The translations under genes were made by a program, and so were the position numbers. From CAIWHR01 sp963836265 (GTDB taxonomy: Bacteria; Pseudomonadota; Gammaproteobacteria; Burkholderiales; Casimicrobiaceae), in NCBI GenBank assembly GCA_963836265.1, contig CAWIIO010000004.1, positions 231,783 to 295,782 of the forward strand: a stretch of 64,000 nucleotides of DNA, read 5' to 3'. Positions within the stretch are counted from its first letter, which is position 1; every line of letters starts with the position of its first letter. Below the pieces are notes generated by a model, which was given only the letters and a program-made list of their open reading frames with translations, had not been told where the DNA came from and did no database searches. Positions 16,856 to 25,984 of the stretch are shown here, piece after piece.

Positions 16856-19800
16856 CTACGCCGCTTCGTACTGCGGCACGACCTGCAGAGTGTCGTGCAA
16901 CCCGGGGTTCTGCGCGACCTGCGCCGCGACGTACTGATGCGCCTGCGTTTCGCTCGCAAAGAACGACTGCGAGCTGAAAGGCTGGTTGTTTTCCGTGTGG
17001 ACCACGGCGAAGCCGCCGTCGGTCATGGCCACCTTGTCGACGAACGGGTCGAGCTGCGACTGGTACTGCTTCGACAGCGTCGACTGCGTGACCGCCGCGC
17101 CCTTGAGGAAATGATCGAAGAAGCCGCGCGTGAACAGCTTGAAGCGGCGGCGGAAGCGCAGGTAGTTGCTGTCGATGATGATCTGCTCGTAGCGAACGCG
17201 GCGTTTCGCGAGCCGGGTCGCGCCGAGCTGCTGCGAGCCCGCGGACAGCACGAGGCCAGCGTCCAGCGGATCGTATGCGCGCTGCGAGAGCTTCTCCGCA
17301 TCGCTCATGTCGATGTACTGCGCCTTCGCGAACTGCTCCTGCGCGGCGTCGGTTCGCACCAGGCCCGCGGTGGCCTTGAGCTCGAGGTGCTTCGCGTCCG
17401 AGGGTTTCTGGTTGCCCACCTTGTCGATGTCGAGCTCGAGCGGCACGGCGCGCTGGCTCACGCGCAGTGAACCCAGCGGATGCAGCACCTGCGCGCTCTC
17501 CGTTTCGGGCAGCTTGCGCAGCGACACCAGCAGCCTGTTCTGCGGCGGCAGCTCGGCGCGCCAGTTCTCGGCCTTGCCGAGCTCGCCGGACAGCAGCGGC
17601 ATCACCGCTATCGGCGGCAAGGTCGTGTTCTGCGTCTCGCCCCAGGTGATGTCGAAATCCGCCGAGACGTCGAAGAAGAAGAAGCTGATCGAGCCGGTGC
17701 CGTGCGCGCGATACGGCGAGGGGCCCTCGAGCGAGAAGTCGAGGTGGATGCTGAACAGTCCCATTCCGAAGACCTTCAGCGACACCGACGCCGAGATCTC
17801 GACGATGAAGTGGAACGGCGAGAACTGGAACAGCGCGTCGAACGAGAGGTGTCCCTCGACCTGCGCGACCTCGACGTCGAACATGATCTCGGTGTTCGAG
17901 CCGAACTGCACGCTGTTCGACGTCACGGCGAAATACGTCTCGGTGCGGATGCGCGCGATGTCGGTGTTCAGCAAGCTGATCGCGATGCGCTTCGGCGACG
18001 GGAACGGCAGCGGCGGCGGATTGAAGCGCGGATGGAAGCCTCCCGCGGACAGCACGAAGTTCGCGTCGTCGCCCCAGGCGACCAGCAGGCCGAGCTCGCC
18101 CTCGAGCGTCAGGAACACGATGCGCGACTCGAACAGGCCCGCGAAGAAATACAGACGCGACTTGTCGAACTCGATCGCGCCGATGAAATTCGCCTGGATG
18201 ACGATGAGCGCCGCGTCCTCGGTGGGCAGCGCCACCTTGAGCACGCCGACGATGGCGATGTTGCCGGTGATCTCGATGATGACGCCGAGCGAGACGGTGA
18301 CCAGCGGCGGCGTACCCCAGCCGATCTTCGCCATCGGGCCGATCAGGAAGCGCCCCTCGTACGGCGGGAAGATGGTGCGCAGGTCACTGATGATGCGCGG
18401 CGCGTTCTCGACCGGGTTCTCCGGGAACATGATGCTGTTGACCGCGCCGGTGCGCACGCCCTCGACCAGCGGCGGCAGGTTCATCGTGCGGTTCAGGCCT
18501 AACAACCCGCCGAGCCCGACCAGAGTGAACCCGAAGCCGAGCTGGATGCCGGTGCCGAACTCCGCCGTGATGATCAGCAGCAGCGAGAAGCCCTTCGAGC
18601 CGTCGGGCATCTTGGTGGTGATGAGCCCGATCGCCTTGACCGTGACGATCTCGGCGATCGAGAGCTCAAGCACGCCGGCGTATTCCTCGCGGTCGAAGTC
18701 GAAGAACAGGTAGCCGCCGCCCTTGACCACGCCCACGTCGAGCGACAGCCCGACGCCGTTCGGCGGCTTGAAGCCGAGCGCGAAATCGAGCGGCCCGAGA
18801 TTTCCCTGATTGCCGGCCGGAAACGAGAACGTTGCCGTGACACCGATGTTCTCCACCACCGCAACCAGCGGCCCGAGCTCGGCGCGCATGTCGACGCCCA
18901 GGCTGGTGGGAATCTTGCCGCCGTCGACCTTGGCGTCGATGGTCAGTCGTTCGATCGCGATCGGGCCCAGATCGATGTGCACTGGGAGCTGTACTTCGAG
19001 CGCGCCGCTGCCGCTTAAGTAGAAACCGTGCTCGGTGGACACGCCCATCTTCACCGTGAACCCGGCCTCGATGTGCGTCCCCGGCATGATCTTGGCGAGG
19101 AACCCGTCGCCGCTGGTGGTGTCGACGATAAGCTTGAGGTCGCGCGCCTCGCCCTCGAAGAGGAACGAGCCGTTGCCGCGCGTGCCGTCCCACGCAAGCC
19201 CCGCGCCGACCGTCGCGATGAAGGTCAGGAGTTCGAGCCGGCTGCCGCCCGCTTCGCCGAACAGGATGAATGGGCCCGGCGGCGCCGTCTGCTCCGCAAT
19301 AACCCGCGCGGTCACGTCACCGCGGAACGTGCTGCCCGGGGCCGGCGGCACGAAGGTGACCGCGCCGCTCGGCAGCAGCGCGATACCCGTGTCCGGCGGG
19401 AACTCGAAGGCCAGCGAGGTTTCGACACGCGCATCGCTGCCCAGCGTGATCGACAGCGGCCCCGAGGCGACGCGATTCTTGACGGTGATCAACAGGCCGG
19501 GCGGCGACACGTCGGTCTTCGGCACGACTTCGACGATCACGAGATCGAGCTTCGGCGGCACCGCCGTGTCGTCAAACAGCACCGGCAGGCCCGAGCGCGC
19601 GAGGATGCGCTCGATGGGCGCGAACAGCTTCGTGCCGTCGAAGGCGTTGTCGCCCCAGCCGTACAGCGTGCGGATCTTGCCGCCGGCGTCGCTGAACCAG
19701 TTGCCGATCTGGTCGAAGCGGTAGTTGATGACCGAGAACGGCGGGCTCGCGGGATCGACCGAATCCTGGTTGTGGTCCTCGCGCTCGAGCAGGCCGAGGA

Positions 19801-20227
19801 CCTCGAGCACGTCGTTGATCTGCGGCGCACCGTTCAGGTACACGAAGACCAGGTAGTCGAAGATGCGCTTGGCGACCTGGTCCGCGGGCAGCGCCACCAG
19901 GCCCGCCATCGAACTACCCAGCGTCGAGATCGCATCGACCACCTGCACGATGCGCTGGATGGCCTCGATACCCCTGGCGGTGAGCGTGCCGTAGTCCTCG
20001 GCCTCGATGGCCTGGATGATGGCGGTGGTGATCTTGATGAGGTCGCCGGCGTTGCCGGCCAGCGTCGCAAAGGGCGCCGCGACCGTGCTGACCTGCGCAT
20101 TGCTCAGCGTGAATCCCATCTGCGCGAAGAACGCGCGCGCGCCCGCCGTCGTGGACAGCTGCGACTCGAGCGGCCGCAGCAGCTTCGAGATCTCGATCGC
20201 GACCGAGTCGATCGTGCCGCCGCTCAT
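16856..20227 (-). CDS. DUF6603-type protein (1123 aa)
   Basis: MSGGTIDSVAIEISKLLRPL... starts at ATG 20227, overlapping the stop of the upstream protease gene (ATGA). The first 130 residues are helical. From about residue 270 on, the protein is a long beta-rich region of alternating hydrophobic and Gly residues. The signature GFGFTLVGLGGLLGLNRTMN lies near residue 565, followed by FPPYEGRFLIGPMAKIGWG; this matches my knowledge of the DUF6603 family, found in bacteria and fungi, function unknown. The C-terminus ends LHDTLQVVPQYEAA. The extended Gly-rich beta structure resembles a large surface or pore-like scaffold, but this is only inferred from composition. No signal peptide. Confidence 0.75.
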   Translation of the reverse strand: MSGGTIDSVAIEISKLLRPLESQLSTTAGARAFFAQMGFTLSNAQVSTVAAPFATLAGNAGDLIKITTAIIQAIEAEDYGTLTARGIEAIQRIVQVVDAISTLGSSMAGLVALPADQVAKRIFDYLVFVYLNGAPQINDVLEVLGLLEREDHNQDSVDPASPPFSVINYRFDQIGNWFSDAGGKIRTLYGWGDNAFDGTKLFAPIERILARSGLPVLFDDTAVPPKLDLVIVEVVPKTDVSPPGLLITVKNRVASGPLSITLGSDARVETSLAFEFPPDTGIALLPSGAVTFVPPAPGSTFRGDVTARVIAEQTAPPGPFILFGEAGGSRLELLTFIATVGAGLAWDGTRGNGSFLFEGEARDLKLIVDTTSGDGFLAKIMPGTHIEAGFTVKMGVSTEHGFYLSGSGALEVQLPVHIDLGPIAIERLTIDAKVDGGKIPTSLGVDMRAELGPLVAVVENIGVTATFSFPAGNQGNLGPLDFALGFKPPNGVGLSLDVGVVKGGGYLFFDFDREEYAGVLELSIAEIVTVKAIGLITTKMPDGSKGFSLLLIITAEFGTGIQLGFGFTLVGLGGLLGLNRTMNLPPLVEGVRTGAVNSIMFPENPVENAPRIISDLRTIFPPYEGRFLIGPMAKIGWGTPPLVTVSLGVIIEITGNIAIVGVLKVALPTEDAALIVIQANFIGAIEFDKSRLYFFAGLFESRIVFLTLEGELGLLVAWGDDANFVLSAGGFHPRFNPPPLPFPSPKRIAISLLNTDIARIRTETYFAVTSNSVQFGSNTEIMFDVEVAQVEGHLSFDALFQFSPFHFIVEISASVSLKVFGMGLFSIHLDFSLEGPSPYRAHGTGSISFFFFDVSADFDITWGETQNTTLPPIAVMPLLSGELGKAENWRAELPPQNRLLVSLRKLPETESAQVLHPLGSLRVSQRAVPLELDIDKVGNQKPSDAKHLELKATAGLVRTDAAQEQFAKAQYIDMSDAEKLSQRAYDPLDAGLVLSAGSQQLGATRLAKRRVRYEQIIIDSNYLRFRRRFKLFTRGFFDHFLKGAAVTQSTLSKQYQSQLDPFVDKVAMTDGGFAVVHTENNQPFSSQSFFASETQAHQYVAAQVAQNPGLHDTLQVVPQYEAA

Positions 20228-21903
20228 GCGGGCTCCTTCGCGTGCATGCGCTCGAGCAGGTCGTCGATGCTGTCGCAGTCCTCATCCGCGAGGATGTCGA
20301 TGATCTCGTCGCCGTGGCGCTCGAGCGCTTCCCGCACCAGGAGGCTGCCGTGCGCGGCCAGCGCCGTCCGCATCGCCACCAGGAACTGCCGCCGCGAAAC
20401 TCCCTTCACCGCGTGCGGCAGGGTGTCGGTCTTTCCCATGGCGTGCTTCAGCACGAGGGTGAGAAATCCCGGTCCCTGGTTGCGCGCCCAGGCCACCTTC
20501 ACCGGGCGCACGTTGCGCACCAGGTAGCCGATCTCGCCGCGCACGTGACCGAATGTTTCGTGCAGCTCCGGCCCGAGCGCCGTCTCGCGGAAGCGCGCCA
20601 GCAGCGCGCGCATGTGGCGCACTTCGTCGTCGGTGACGGGAAGCGGCGTGAACGGCGGTACTGCCGGCGTGCTCGCCCGCGTGAAGACGATTTGCGGCGT
20701 CAAGGTGCTTTCGGCGGCGGGCAGCGCGCGCGGCGCGACGCCGCTGCCGTCCGTCGCGAGACTGTTGCCGTGCACGGGAAGCAGCGCCGGGACGACCTCG
20801 CAGGGGATGCAGATCTGCAGGTAGTCGAGCACCGGCAGGATGTGGCACGAGTACGAGTACTTGATGTGATCGTGCGGATTCACGTGGCCGTGGGTATGCA
20901 ACCCGATGGCGCGCTGCTGCTCGTCCACGACCAGCGAACCCGAATCGCCCTGCTCGGTGAAGTTGGGATTGCCCTTGCAGTTCTTGCCGTTGGCGGTCGA
21001 GCTGGTGTCGAACTTGATCTCGATGAGATTCGTCGCGTTGACGTTGGCGCCGGCCGGGTTGTCCGGCGGCGGATCGGCGACCAGCGGCGCGCCGACGGCG
21101 GTGACGATGCCCTGCGTCTTGCCGGTGGTGCGCCCGACCTTGAAGACCTTTTCCGTGAGGATGTTGACGTCGTCGATCACGCTGCGCACGTCGCGCAGCG
21201 TGTTCGCGCCGCCGATATCGAGATCGACGATCGAAGTCTCGGCGACGCGCGTCGAATCCCGGGTGCACGTGCAGCAGCAGCATTCGTAGTCGAGATTGAT
21301 GCGCGCGGTGGCGCAGTCGATGAAGAAGTCGCGCGGGTTGTTGCCTTCCTGCGGAAAGCGCACGTTCTCGTAGAAGCCCCATTCGACGGGCCCGAGGGCG
21401 GTGTCTCCCTTCTTGGGATGGTAGACGGTGTTCCCGGCGCCCTTGTCCTTCGAATAGAGCACGTGCTTGTTGGTGAGCAGATAGACGTTCTCGCGCGCGG
21501 CGCTGGCGCGCTTCTTCACGATGCAGCCCAGCGTGCCCTGCCCGGTGGTGCTGGCACCCTGGTCGAGCTCGATCTGGATGCCGCCCTGGATCGAGGAGTA
21601 GGCCGTTTCGTTGTCGCAGACCTCCGCATGGCCGCGGCCGACGACCCGCACGTCGGTCGTATAGCCCTCGAAGGATTTCGGGATGCGCTCGGCGGGCGTG
21701 AGCGCGTCTTCCGACTTCTTCTCGCGCACGAAGACCATGATGGCGATGCGCTCCGTGAGCTCGTCGCCGACGCGCTTGCGGCCGAAGCCCACGCTGATCA
21801 CGCCGTCGATGCGCGCGAACGCCTGGCGCGCGCGTTCCAGCGCGGCATGGAATTCCGCGGGCGCGGCCTGGATGTCCGAATTCGCCTTGGTGGGTTCGGC
21901 CAT
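20224..21903 (-). CDS. Trypsin-like serine protease, operon paralogue 1 (559 aa)
   Basis: The start is ATG 21903 (MAEPTKANSD), 2 bp after the upstream stop. Domain order: an N-terminal domain (about residues 20-90: DGVISVGFGRKR ... FEGYTTDVRVV); a chymotrypsin-fold protease with probable triad His147 (LLTNKHVLY), Asp196 (FIDCATARI) and Ser321 (TEQGDSGSLVV); and a helical C-terminal domain from about residue 400 carrying RPVKVAWARNQGP. A CCCCTCT cluster lies just after the Asp. There is no signal peptide, so it should act in the cytoplasm or be delivered by another route. The two upstream paralogues share all three domains. Likely substrates are unknown; co-encoded giant proteins are the obvious candidates. 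Confidence 0.85.
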   Translation of the reverse strand: MAEPTKANSDIQAAPAEFHAALERARQAFARIDGVISVGFGRKRVGDELTERIAIMVFVREKKSEDALTPAERIPKSFEGYTTDVRVVGRGHAEVCDNETAYSSIQGGIQIELDQGASTTGQGTLGCIVKKRASAARENVYLLTNKHVLYSKDKGAGNTVYHPKKGDTALGPVEWGFYENVRFPQEGNNPRDFFIDCATARINLDYECCCCTCTRDSTRVAETSIVDLDIGGANTLRDVRSVIDDVNILTEKVFKVGRTTGKTQGIVTAVGAPLVADPPPDNPAGANVNATNLIEIKFDTSSTANGKNCKGNPNFTEQGDSGSLVVDEQQRAIGLHTHGHVNPHDHIKYSYSCHILPVLDYLQICIPCEVVPALLPVHGNSLATDGSGVAPRALPAAESTLTPQIVFTRASTPAVPPFTPLPVTDDEVRHMRALLARFRETALGPELHETFGHVRGEIGYLVRNVRPVKVAWARNQGPGFLTLVLKHAMGKTDTLPHAVKGVSRRQFLVAMRTALAAHGSLLVREALERHGDEIIDILADEDCDSIDDLLERMHAKEPA

Positions 21904-21905
21904 GG

Positions 21906-23660
21906 CTAGCCCACACCCGCGTGACGCGTCTGCATGGCCTCGCGTTGCTGGATCCAGCCGACCAGGTCCGCGACGCCGTCGCAGCCAGGGTCCGTGAGCA
22001 TCTCGAGCACGACGTCGCCTTGCTCGTCCAGCGCGCGTCGCAGCGTGTTGCTGCCGTACTGGTCGAGCACCTCGCGCATGTGCGCGAGCAGCGCGCGCCG
22101 CGTGATGCCCTTGATCTCGTGTGGCATCGACGGCGCATGGCCTGCGACGTGGTTGAGGAAGCAAGCGAGCCACGCGGGTCCCTGGTGACGAGCCCAGGCC
22201 ACCTTCACGGGCCGCAGGTTGCGCACCAGATAGCCGAGCTCGCGGCGCACGTCGTCGATCACCGCGGAGAGTGCGCCACCCGATCTCGTCGCACGGAACT
22301 CGTCGAGCAGCGCGTGCATGCGCGGCGGCGCCTGCGCCGGGCCGCCGTCCGCGAGGAAGTCGATCTGGCTGGTCAACTTGCTCTGTGCGGGTGGCAGCGG
22401 AATCGGTGCGAGTCCGGAGCCGTCGGCCGCGAGTGAGCTGCCGTGCCCGGTTGCGCCGGCGGCGCAGGGGATGCAGATGCCGAGATGATCGAGCACGGGC
22501 ACGATGTGTACGGCGCCGCAGCTGGAATCAGGAGGATCCGGCGGCACCTTGGTCGGGTCCGGCACGCTGAACAGCAGACCCACCGCGCGTCTCTGTGCAT
22601 CGACGACCAGCGAGCCGGAGTCACCTTGCTCGCCGAAATAGGCGTGGCCCTTGCAATCGAGAGTACCGGGAGGCTCCGGCACGATTTCCAGGCAGTTGTA
22701 CGCAAACACGAAGGCTGGCGGGACGTGAGTGTCGAAGACGTCGACGATGTGAACCGTCGCGGTCGCTCCCACGCATTTGCCCTGCGTCTTGCCGGTGGTG
22801 CGGCCGACCTTCGTGACCACTTCCCCGATGAAGTTGACGTCGTTGAACACATCACGCACGTCGGTGATGCGATTCGACGCGTGCACGGGATCGCCACGAC
22901 CCGCATCGGTCGGCGTCACGTTGACGAGGTCGATGATGGATTCCGCGTAGGCCCTCGTGTCCTTGGTGCAGCCACAGCAGCTGTCGAGGTCGAGTCGCGC
23001 GATCGCGCAGTCGATGAAGGTCTCGTTGGTGTGATTCACTGCAGCGTCCGGATGGGCGGGATCCGGAAGCGGGTTCGGCGGCGGCGTGCCCGGCGGCCAG
23101 ACGATGTTACGGTAGGCGCTGCCATCCATGATGGGCCCGAGGTTTTCGCCGTTCTGGATGTCGGGCTGGCCGATGGGGTCGCCGACGCGATGCCCTTTCG
23201 CGTTCATCACGTGCGCATTGCTGAGCATGTACACGTTTTCGCGGCCGGAATGGTTACGGCGACGCACGATGCAGCCAAGGGTTCCCATCTCGCGAAAGAT
23301 CGTGTCGCCGATCCTTTCGCCGGCATTGGCGATCTGGATGCCACCCTGGATCGTCGAGTACTTCGCGGTGTTGTCGCACGCGCCCAGCCGGCGCGACGGG
23401 ACGACACGCACATCCGTTCGATACCCCTCGAACAGCGCCGGAATCTGCTCCGCCGGCGCCAGCGCCGTCGTCGGCTTCTTCTCGTTCACGAACACGACGA
23501 TCGCGAGGTCATCGCCGAACGCGCCCGCCGTCTGCTTGAGACCGAAGCCGACGCTGACGACTCCCGCGATGCGCCCGAAGGATCGGGTTGCGCGCGCACA
23601 GGCGGCCTTGAATGCATCGGGTTCGGCGCGGATCTCGGCGGTGGACTTCGGCCGGATCAT
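21906..23660 (-). CDS. Trypsin-like serine protease, operon paralogue 2 (584 aa)
   Basis: MIRPKSTAEIRAEPDAFKAA... starts at 23660 in a TGATG stop-start overlap with the upstream gene. The architecture matches the 559-aa neighbour: an N-terminal domain (GVVSVGFGLKQ ... FEGYRTDVRVV), then a protease domain with His150 (MLSNAHVMN), Asp217 (FIDCAIARL) and Ser348 (GEQGDSGSLVV), then a C-terminal helical domain with RPVKVAWARHQGP. A CCGC cluster follows the Asp region (DSCCGCTK). A Pro-rich insert (PPGTPPPNPLPDPAHP, about residues 189-204) separates His and Asp. No signal peptide is visible. Closely related to paralogue 1, so a recent tandem duplication is likely. Confidence 0.85.
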   Translation of the reverse strand: MIRPKSTAEIRAEPDAFKAACARATRSFGRIAGVVSVGFGLKQTAGAFGDDLAIVVFVNEKKPTTALAPAEQIPALFEGYRTDVRVVPSRRLGACDNTAKYSTIQGGIQIANAGERIGDTIFREMGTLGCIVRRRNHSGRENVYMLSNAHVMNAKGHRVGDPIGQPDIQNGENLGPIMDGSAYRNIVWPPGTPPPNPLPDPAHPDAAVNHTNETFIDCAIARLDLDSCCGCTKDTRAYAESIIDLVNVTPTDAGRGDPVHASNRITDVRDVFNDVNFIGEVVTKVGRTTGKTQGKCVGATATVHIVDVFDTHVPPAFVFAYNCLEIVPEPPGTLDCKGHAYFGEQGDSGSLVVDAQRRAVGLLFSVPDPTKVPPDPPDSSCGAVHIVPVLDHLGICIPCAAGATGHGSSLAADGSGLAPIPLPPAQSKLTSQIDFLADGGPAQAPPRMHALLDEFRATRSGGALSAVIDDVRRELGYLVRNLRPVKVAWARHQGPAWLACFLNHVAGHAPSMPHEIKGITRRALLAHMREVLDQYGSNTLRRALDEQGDVVLEMLTDPGCDGVADLVGWIQQREAMQTRHAGVG

Positions 23661-25192
23661 CAGCGCACTCCGGCCGGCTCGGGCTCCGCCGCGAGTCGTT
23701 CGAGGATTTCGTTGAGGTCGCGGCAGTCGCGCGTGGCTTCGAGGATCGAGTCGCCTTCGTGGCGCTCCAAGGACGCGCGCAGCGCGGGGCTGCCGTGCCT
23801 GGCGAGCACCTCGCGCATGCACGCGAGCGCCTCGTGGAGCGCGACGCCCTTGACGCGCGCCGGGATCCTGTAATGGCCGTCGCGCACGGCGCCCATGAGT
23901 GTCGCGAGCAGCGCCGGGCCCTGCGCCCGGTGCCAGGCGACCATCACCGGCCGGCAGTGATTGACCAGCTGCATGATCTCGGTGGCATGGGCCTGGCCCA
24001 GGCCGAAGATCTGCGCAGTCCGTGCGCGCCGCTGCATTCGCTCGCGCATCGCACGGTACGGCTCGGGAATCTTCGCCTCCATCACCACGGGCACGTCCAT
24101 GAGCGGCTCGCCGGCCGTGACCTTGACGTCCGATCCGTACGGGATGCGGATGTTGAGCGCGCTCAGCACGTCGGAGATGTGATTGGCGATGGTGAGGAAG
24201 CCGGCCGGCGCTCCGGCGACGTCCTTGCCGCCGGCGAACACCAGCCCGACGATCTTGTTGGCCGCGTTGATCACGACGGCGCCCGAATCGCCGACGTCGC
24301 TGAACTGCACCGCTGTGTTGACCTGCTGGATCGAGATCTGGCCGGTGAAGGTCCGGGCCGTGGTGCCGGGAATCGTGAAACTCGGGAAGTTGACGTCCAC
24401 TACCCGCCCTTCGGTGCGCAAGGTCCCGGCGCCCACCTTGAACACCGTCATCCCGGCGGTGGCGGCCTCATCACCCACTATCGTGCTGCGCGCCGGTGTT
24501 CCGCCGACGCTGAGCCCGTTGATCTCGTTCGAGAAGTGGATGCCGCAGCAATGACAGCACGAGGAAACATCGATCCTCGCGATGCCGGCGTCGACCTTGT
24601 CGTTGATCACGGCCCGGCGCACGACGCCCACCTTGTCGCCGTTGTCCGTGATCATGCTCGGCACCTGCGCCGGGGCGCGCAGGTTCCGAAACCAGATCGG
24701 CGCGGGTTGATAGATGGGATTACCCGGGCCGACCGAACTGGCGAGCAGCACGTGCTGGGCGCTGAGGAACATCTCGTCATCGTCGGTGTTGTCGATCGCG
24801 ATGCAGCCCAGCGTGCCCGCCGTGATGCCGGCGAGTGTCGCGGGCGGCGTGATGTCGATCCACCCGTTGGAGATCTGGATGCCGCCCTTGATCGGCCGGT
24901 AGCGAGTGTTGTCGGCATGGAAACCGAATTCCGGCACGACGTTCACGTCGGTGGGCACGCCGTGGATCTGCGCGGGAATACGTTGCGTGGGTGCGAGCTC
25001 GTCGAGCGGCTTCTTGTCGCGCACGTAGACGCGGATGCAGAGCCGGTCGGTGACCAGCCGGCGCTTTGCTTCCTTGAGCCCGACGCTCACGTGGAAGACG
25101 TTGGGCAGCGCGCGCAGCTTCTGCTCGACGCCGGAAGCGAGCAGCTCGCGCAGCGCACGCTCCTCGGCCCTGAACTGCGCGTTGGTGGTCAT
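23660..25192 (-). CDS. Trypsin-like serine protease, operon paralogue 3 (510 aa)
   Basis: MTTNAQFRAEERALRELLAS... starts at ATG 25192, overlapping the stop of the 204-aa protease by four bases. It keeps the three-domain plan but is more diverged. N-terminal domain: HVSVGLKEAKRR ... IHGVPTDVNVV. Protease: His147 (FLSAQHVLL), Asp201 (KVDAGIARI) and Ser303 (SDVGDSGAVVI). The C-terminal helical domain carries RPVMVAWHRAQGP. The post-Asp cysteine cluster is CCHCC. The catalytic set looks complete, so all three long paralogues are predicted to be active. No export signal. Confidence 0.85.
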   Translation of the reverse strand: MTTNAQFRAEERALRELLASGVEQKLRALPNVFHVSVGLKEAKRRLVTDRLCIRVYVRDKKPLDELAPTQRIPAQIHGVPTDVNVVPEFGFHADNTRYRPIKGGIQISNGWIDITPPATLAGITAGTLGCIAIDNTDDDEMFLSAQHVLLASSVGPGNPIYQPAPIWFRNLRAPAQVPSMITDNGDKVGVVRRAVINDKVDAGIARIDVSSCCHCCGIHFSNEINGLSVGGTPARSTIVGDEAATAGMTVFKVGAGTLRTEGRVVDVNFPSFTIPGTTARTFTGQISIQQVNTAVQFSDVGDSGAVVINAANKIVGLVFAGGKDVAGAPAGFLTIANHISDVLSALNIRIPYGSDVKVTAGEPLMDVPVVMEAKIPEPYRAMRERMQRRARTAQIFGLGQAHATEIMQLVNHCRPVMVAWHRAQGPALLATLMGAVRDGHYRIPARVKGVALHEALACMREVLARHGSPALRASLERHEGDSILEATRDCRDLNEILERLAAEPEPAGVR

Positions 25193-25803
25193 GCGTGACC
25201 TCCGCACAGCTGGATGTTGAGTGCGTGCAGCACGGGGTCGATGGGACAGGCGACGCCCTCGGCTGCGATCGTCGTCCCCCACAGCAGGCCGATCGGCGCA
25301 CCGTCTTCATTCCAGATCAATGCGCCGGAATCGCCCGCCTCCGCAAACGGCCGCCCCGGGTCCGCGGAACGGATGAGTAGCTGGCGCGGAGCCGGTTCGT
25401 GTGCACAGTAGTAGGAGGAGTCGACGATGATTCCGGTGGTGGCGCCGGTGGCGGCGCCCGTCTTGGTCACACGGTCGCCGGGCTTCGTCGGCACCGCGTG
25501 CTTTGCAGGCGCCGCCGCGCCCGCGAGCGGCGCTTCGAGCAAGCCGACGGCGCAGTCGACGAAGTAGTCATCGCCGCGGTAGTGCACGATGCCGCACTTT
25601 CCCTGCAATGCGCTGCCGAGCCGCTGGAAATCTCGCGCGCCTGCAGCTTCGTGGACACGCCAGACCGGATCATGTCGCGAGGCGCCGGCCGCAAACATCA
25701 CGTGGCAGCTCGTGAGGAAAACGGCGCGACGCTGGTGAACGGTGCGGGCGACGCAAGCGACCGTGCCTGGAATGCCTCGCGAATTGACAATCCGAACACA
25801 CAT
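25189..25803 (-). CDS. Compact trypsin-like serine protease, first gene of operon (204 aa)
   Basis: This is the promoter-proximal gene of the nine-gene operon, starting at ATG 25803 (MCVRIVNSRGIPG) behind a weak GAAAG. It is a bare protease domain without the N- and C-terminal domains of its three neighbours: probable triad His34 (FLTSCHVMF), Asp83 (YFVDCAVGL) and Ser159 (AEAGDSGALIW). GAATGATTGIIVDSS and CPIDPVL match the protease-core spacing of the longer paralogues. It may be a regulator or activating protease of the set, or a shortened duplicate. No signal peptide. Downstream, it overlaps the 510-aa gene by ATGA. Confidence 0.85.
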   Translation of the reverse strand: MCVRIVNSRGIPGTVACVARTVHQRRAVFLTSCHVMFAAGASRHDPVWRVHEAAGARDFQRLGSALQGKCGIVHYRGDDYFVDCAVGLLEAPLAGAAAPAKHAVPTKPGDRVTKTGAATGATTGIIVDSSYYCAHEPAPRQLLIRSADPGRPFAEAGDSGALIWNEDGAPIGLLWGTTIAAEGVACPIDPVLHALNIQLCGGHA

Positions 25804-25851
25804 CTTTCAATACCCTTCGAAAGTCGCACAATGGGTCTCGAGGGGGCAAGT

Positions 25852-25946
25852 GCTCGACTTCGAGCGCCTCATCAGGAGGCGCGTATGGGCAGTCTGGTGC
25901 ACCTTAGATTGTGTAGCACAACAACCAGGTTGGGCAAGTGCCCAAC
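25852..25946 (-). promoter_or_regulatory. Leader of protease operon with inverted repeats
   Basis: Between the operon start and the IS91 remnant lie a 7-bp stem with 5-nt loop (GCGCCTC-ATCAG-GAGGCGC, 25864-25882), an overlapping GCTCGA/TCGAGC pair (25852-25865) and a perfect 8-bp inverted repeat with 2-nt spacer (GTTGGGCA-AG-TGCCCAAC, 25929-25946). The last looks like a repressor site; the first could be a leader hairpin. No convincing sigma70 promoter is visible. Confidence 0.4.
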
Positions 25947-25984
25947 TGTGTTGACGGGCATTGGGTGCTGACAGCGGACGTAAC

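Noticed and set aside
13762..16959. 1065-codon minus-strand frame overlapping the 1151-aa gene
   Set aside because: It is the +1 frame of the real gene, extremely rich in Arg, Pro and Gly, with no recognisable segment.
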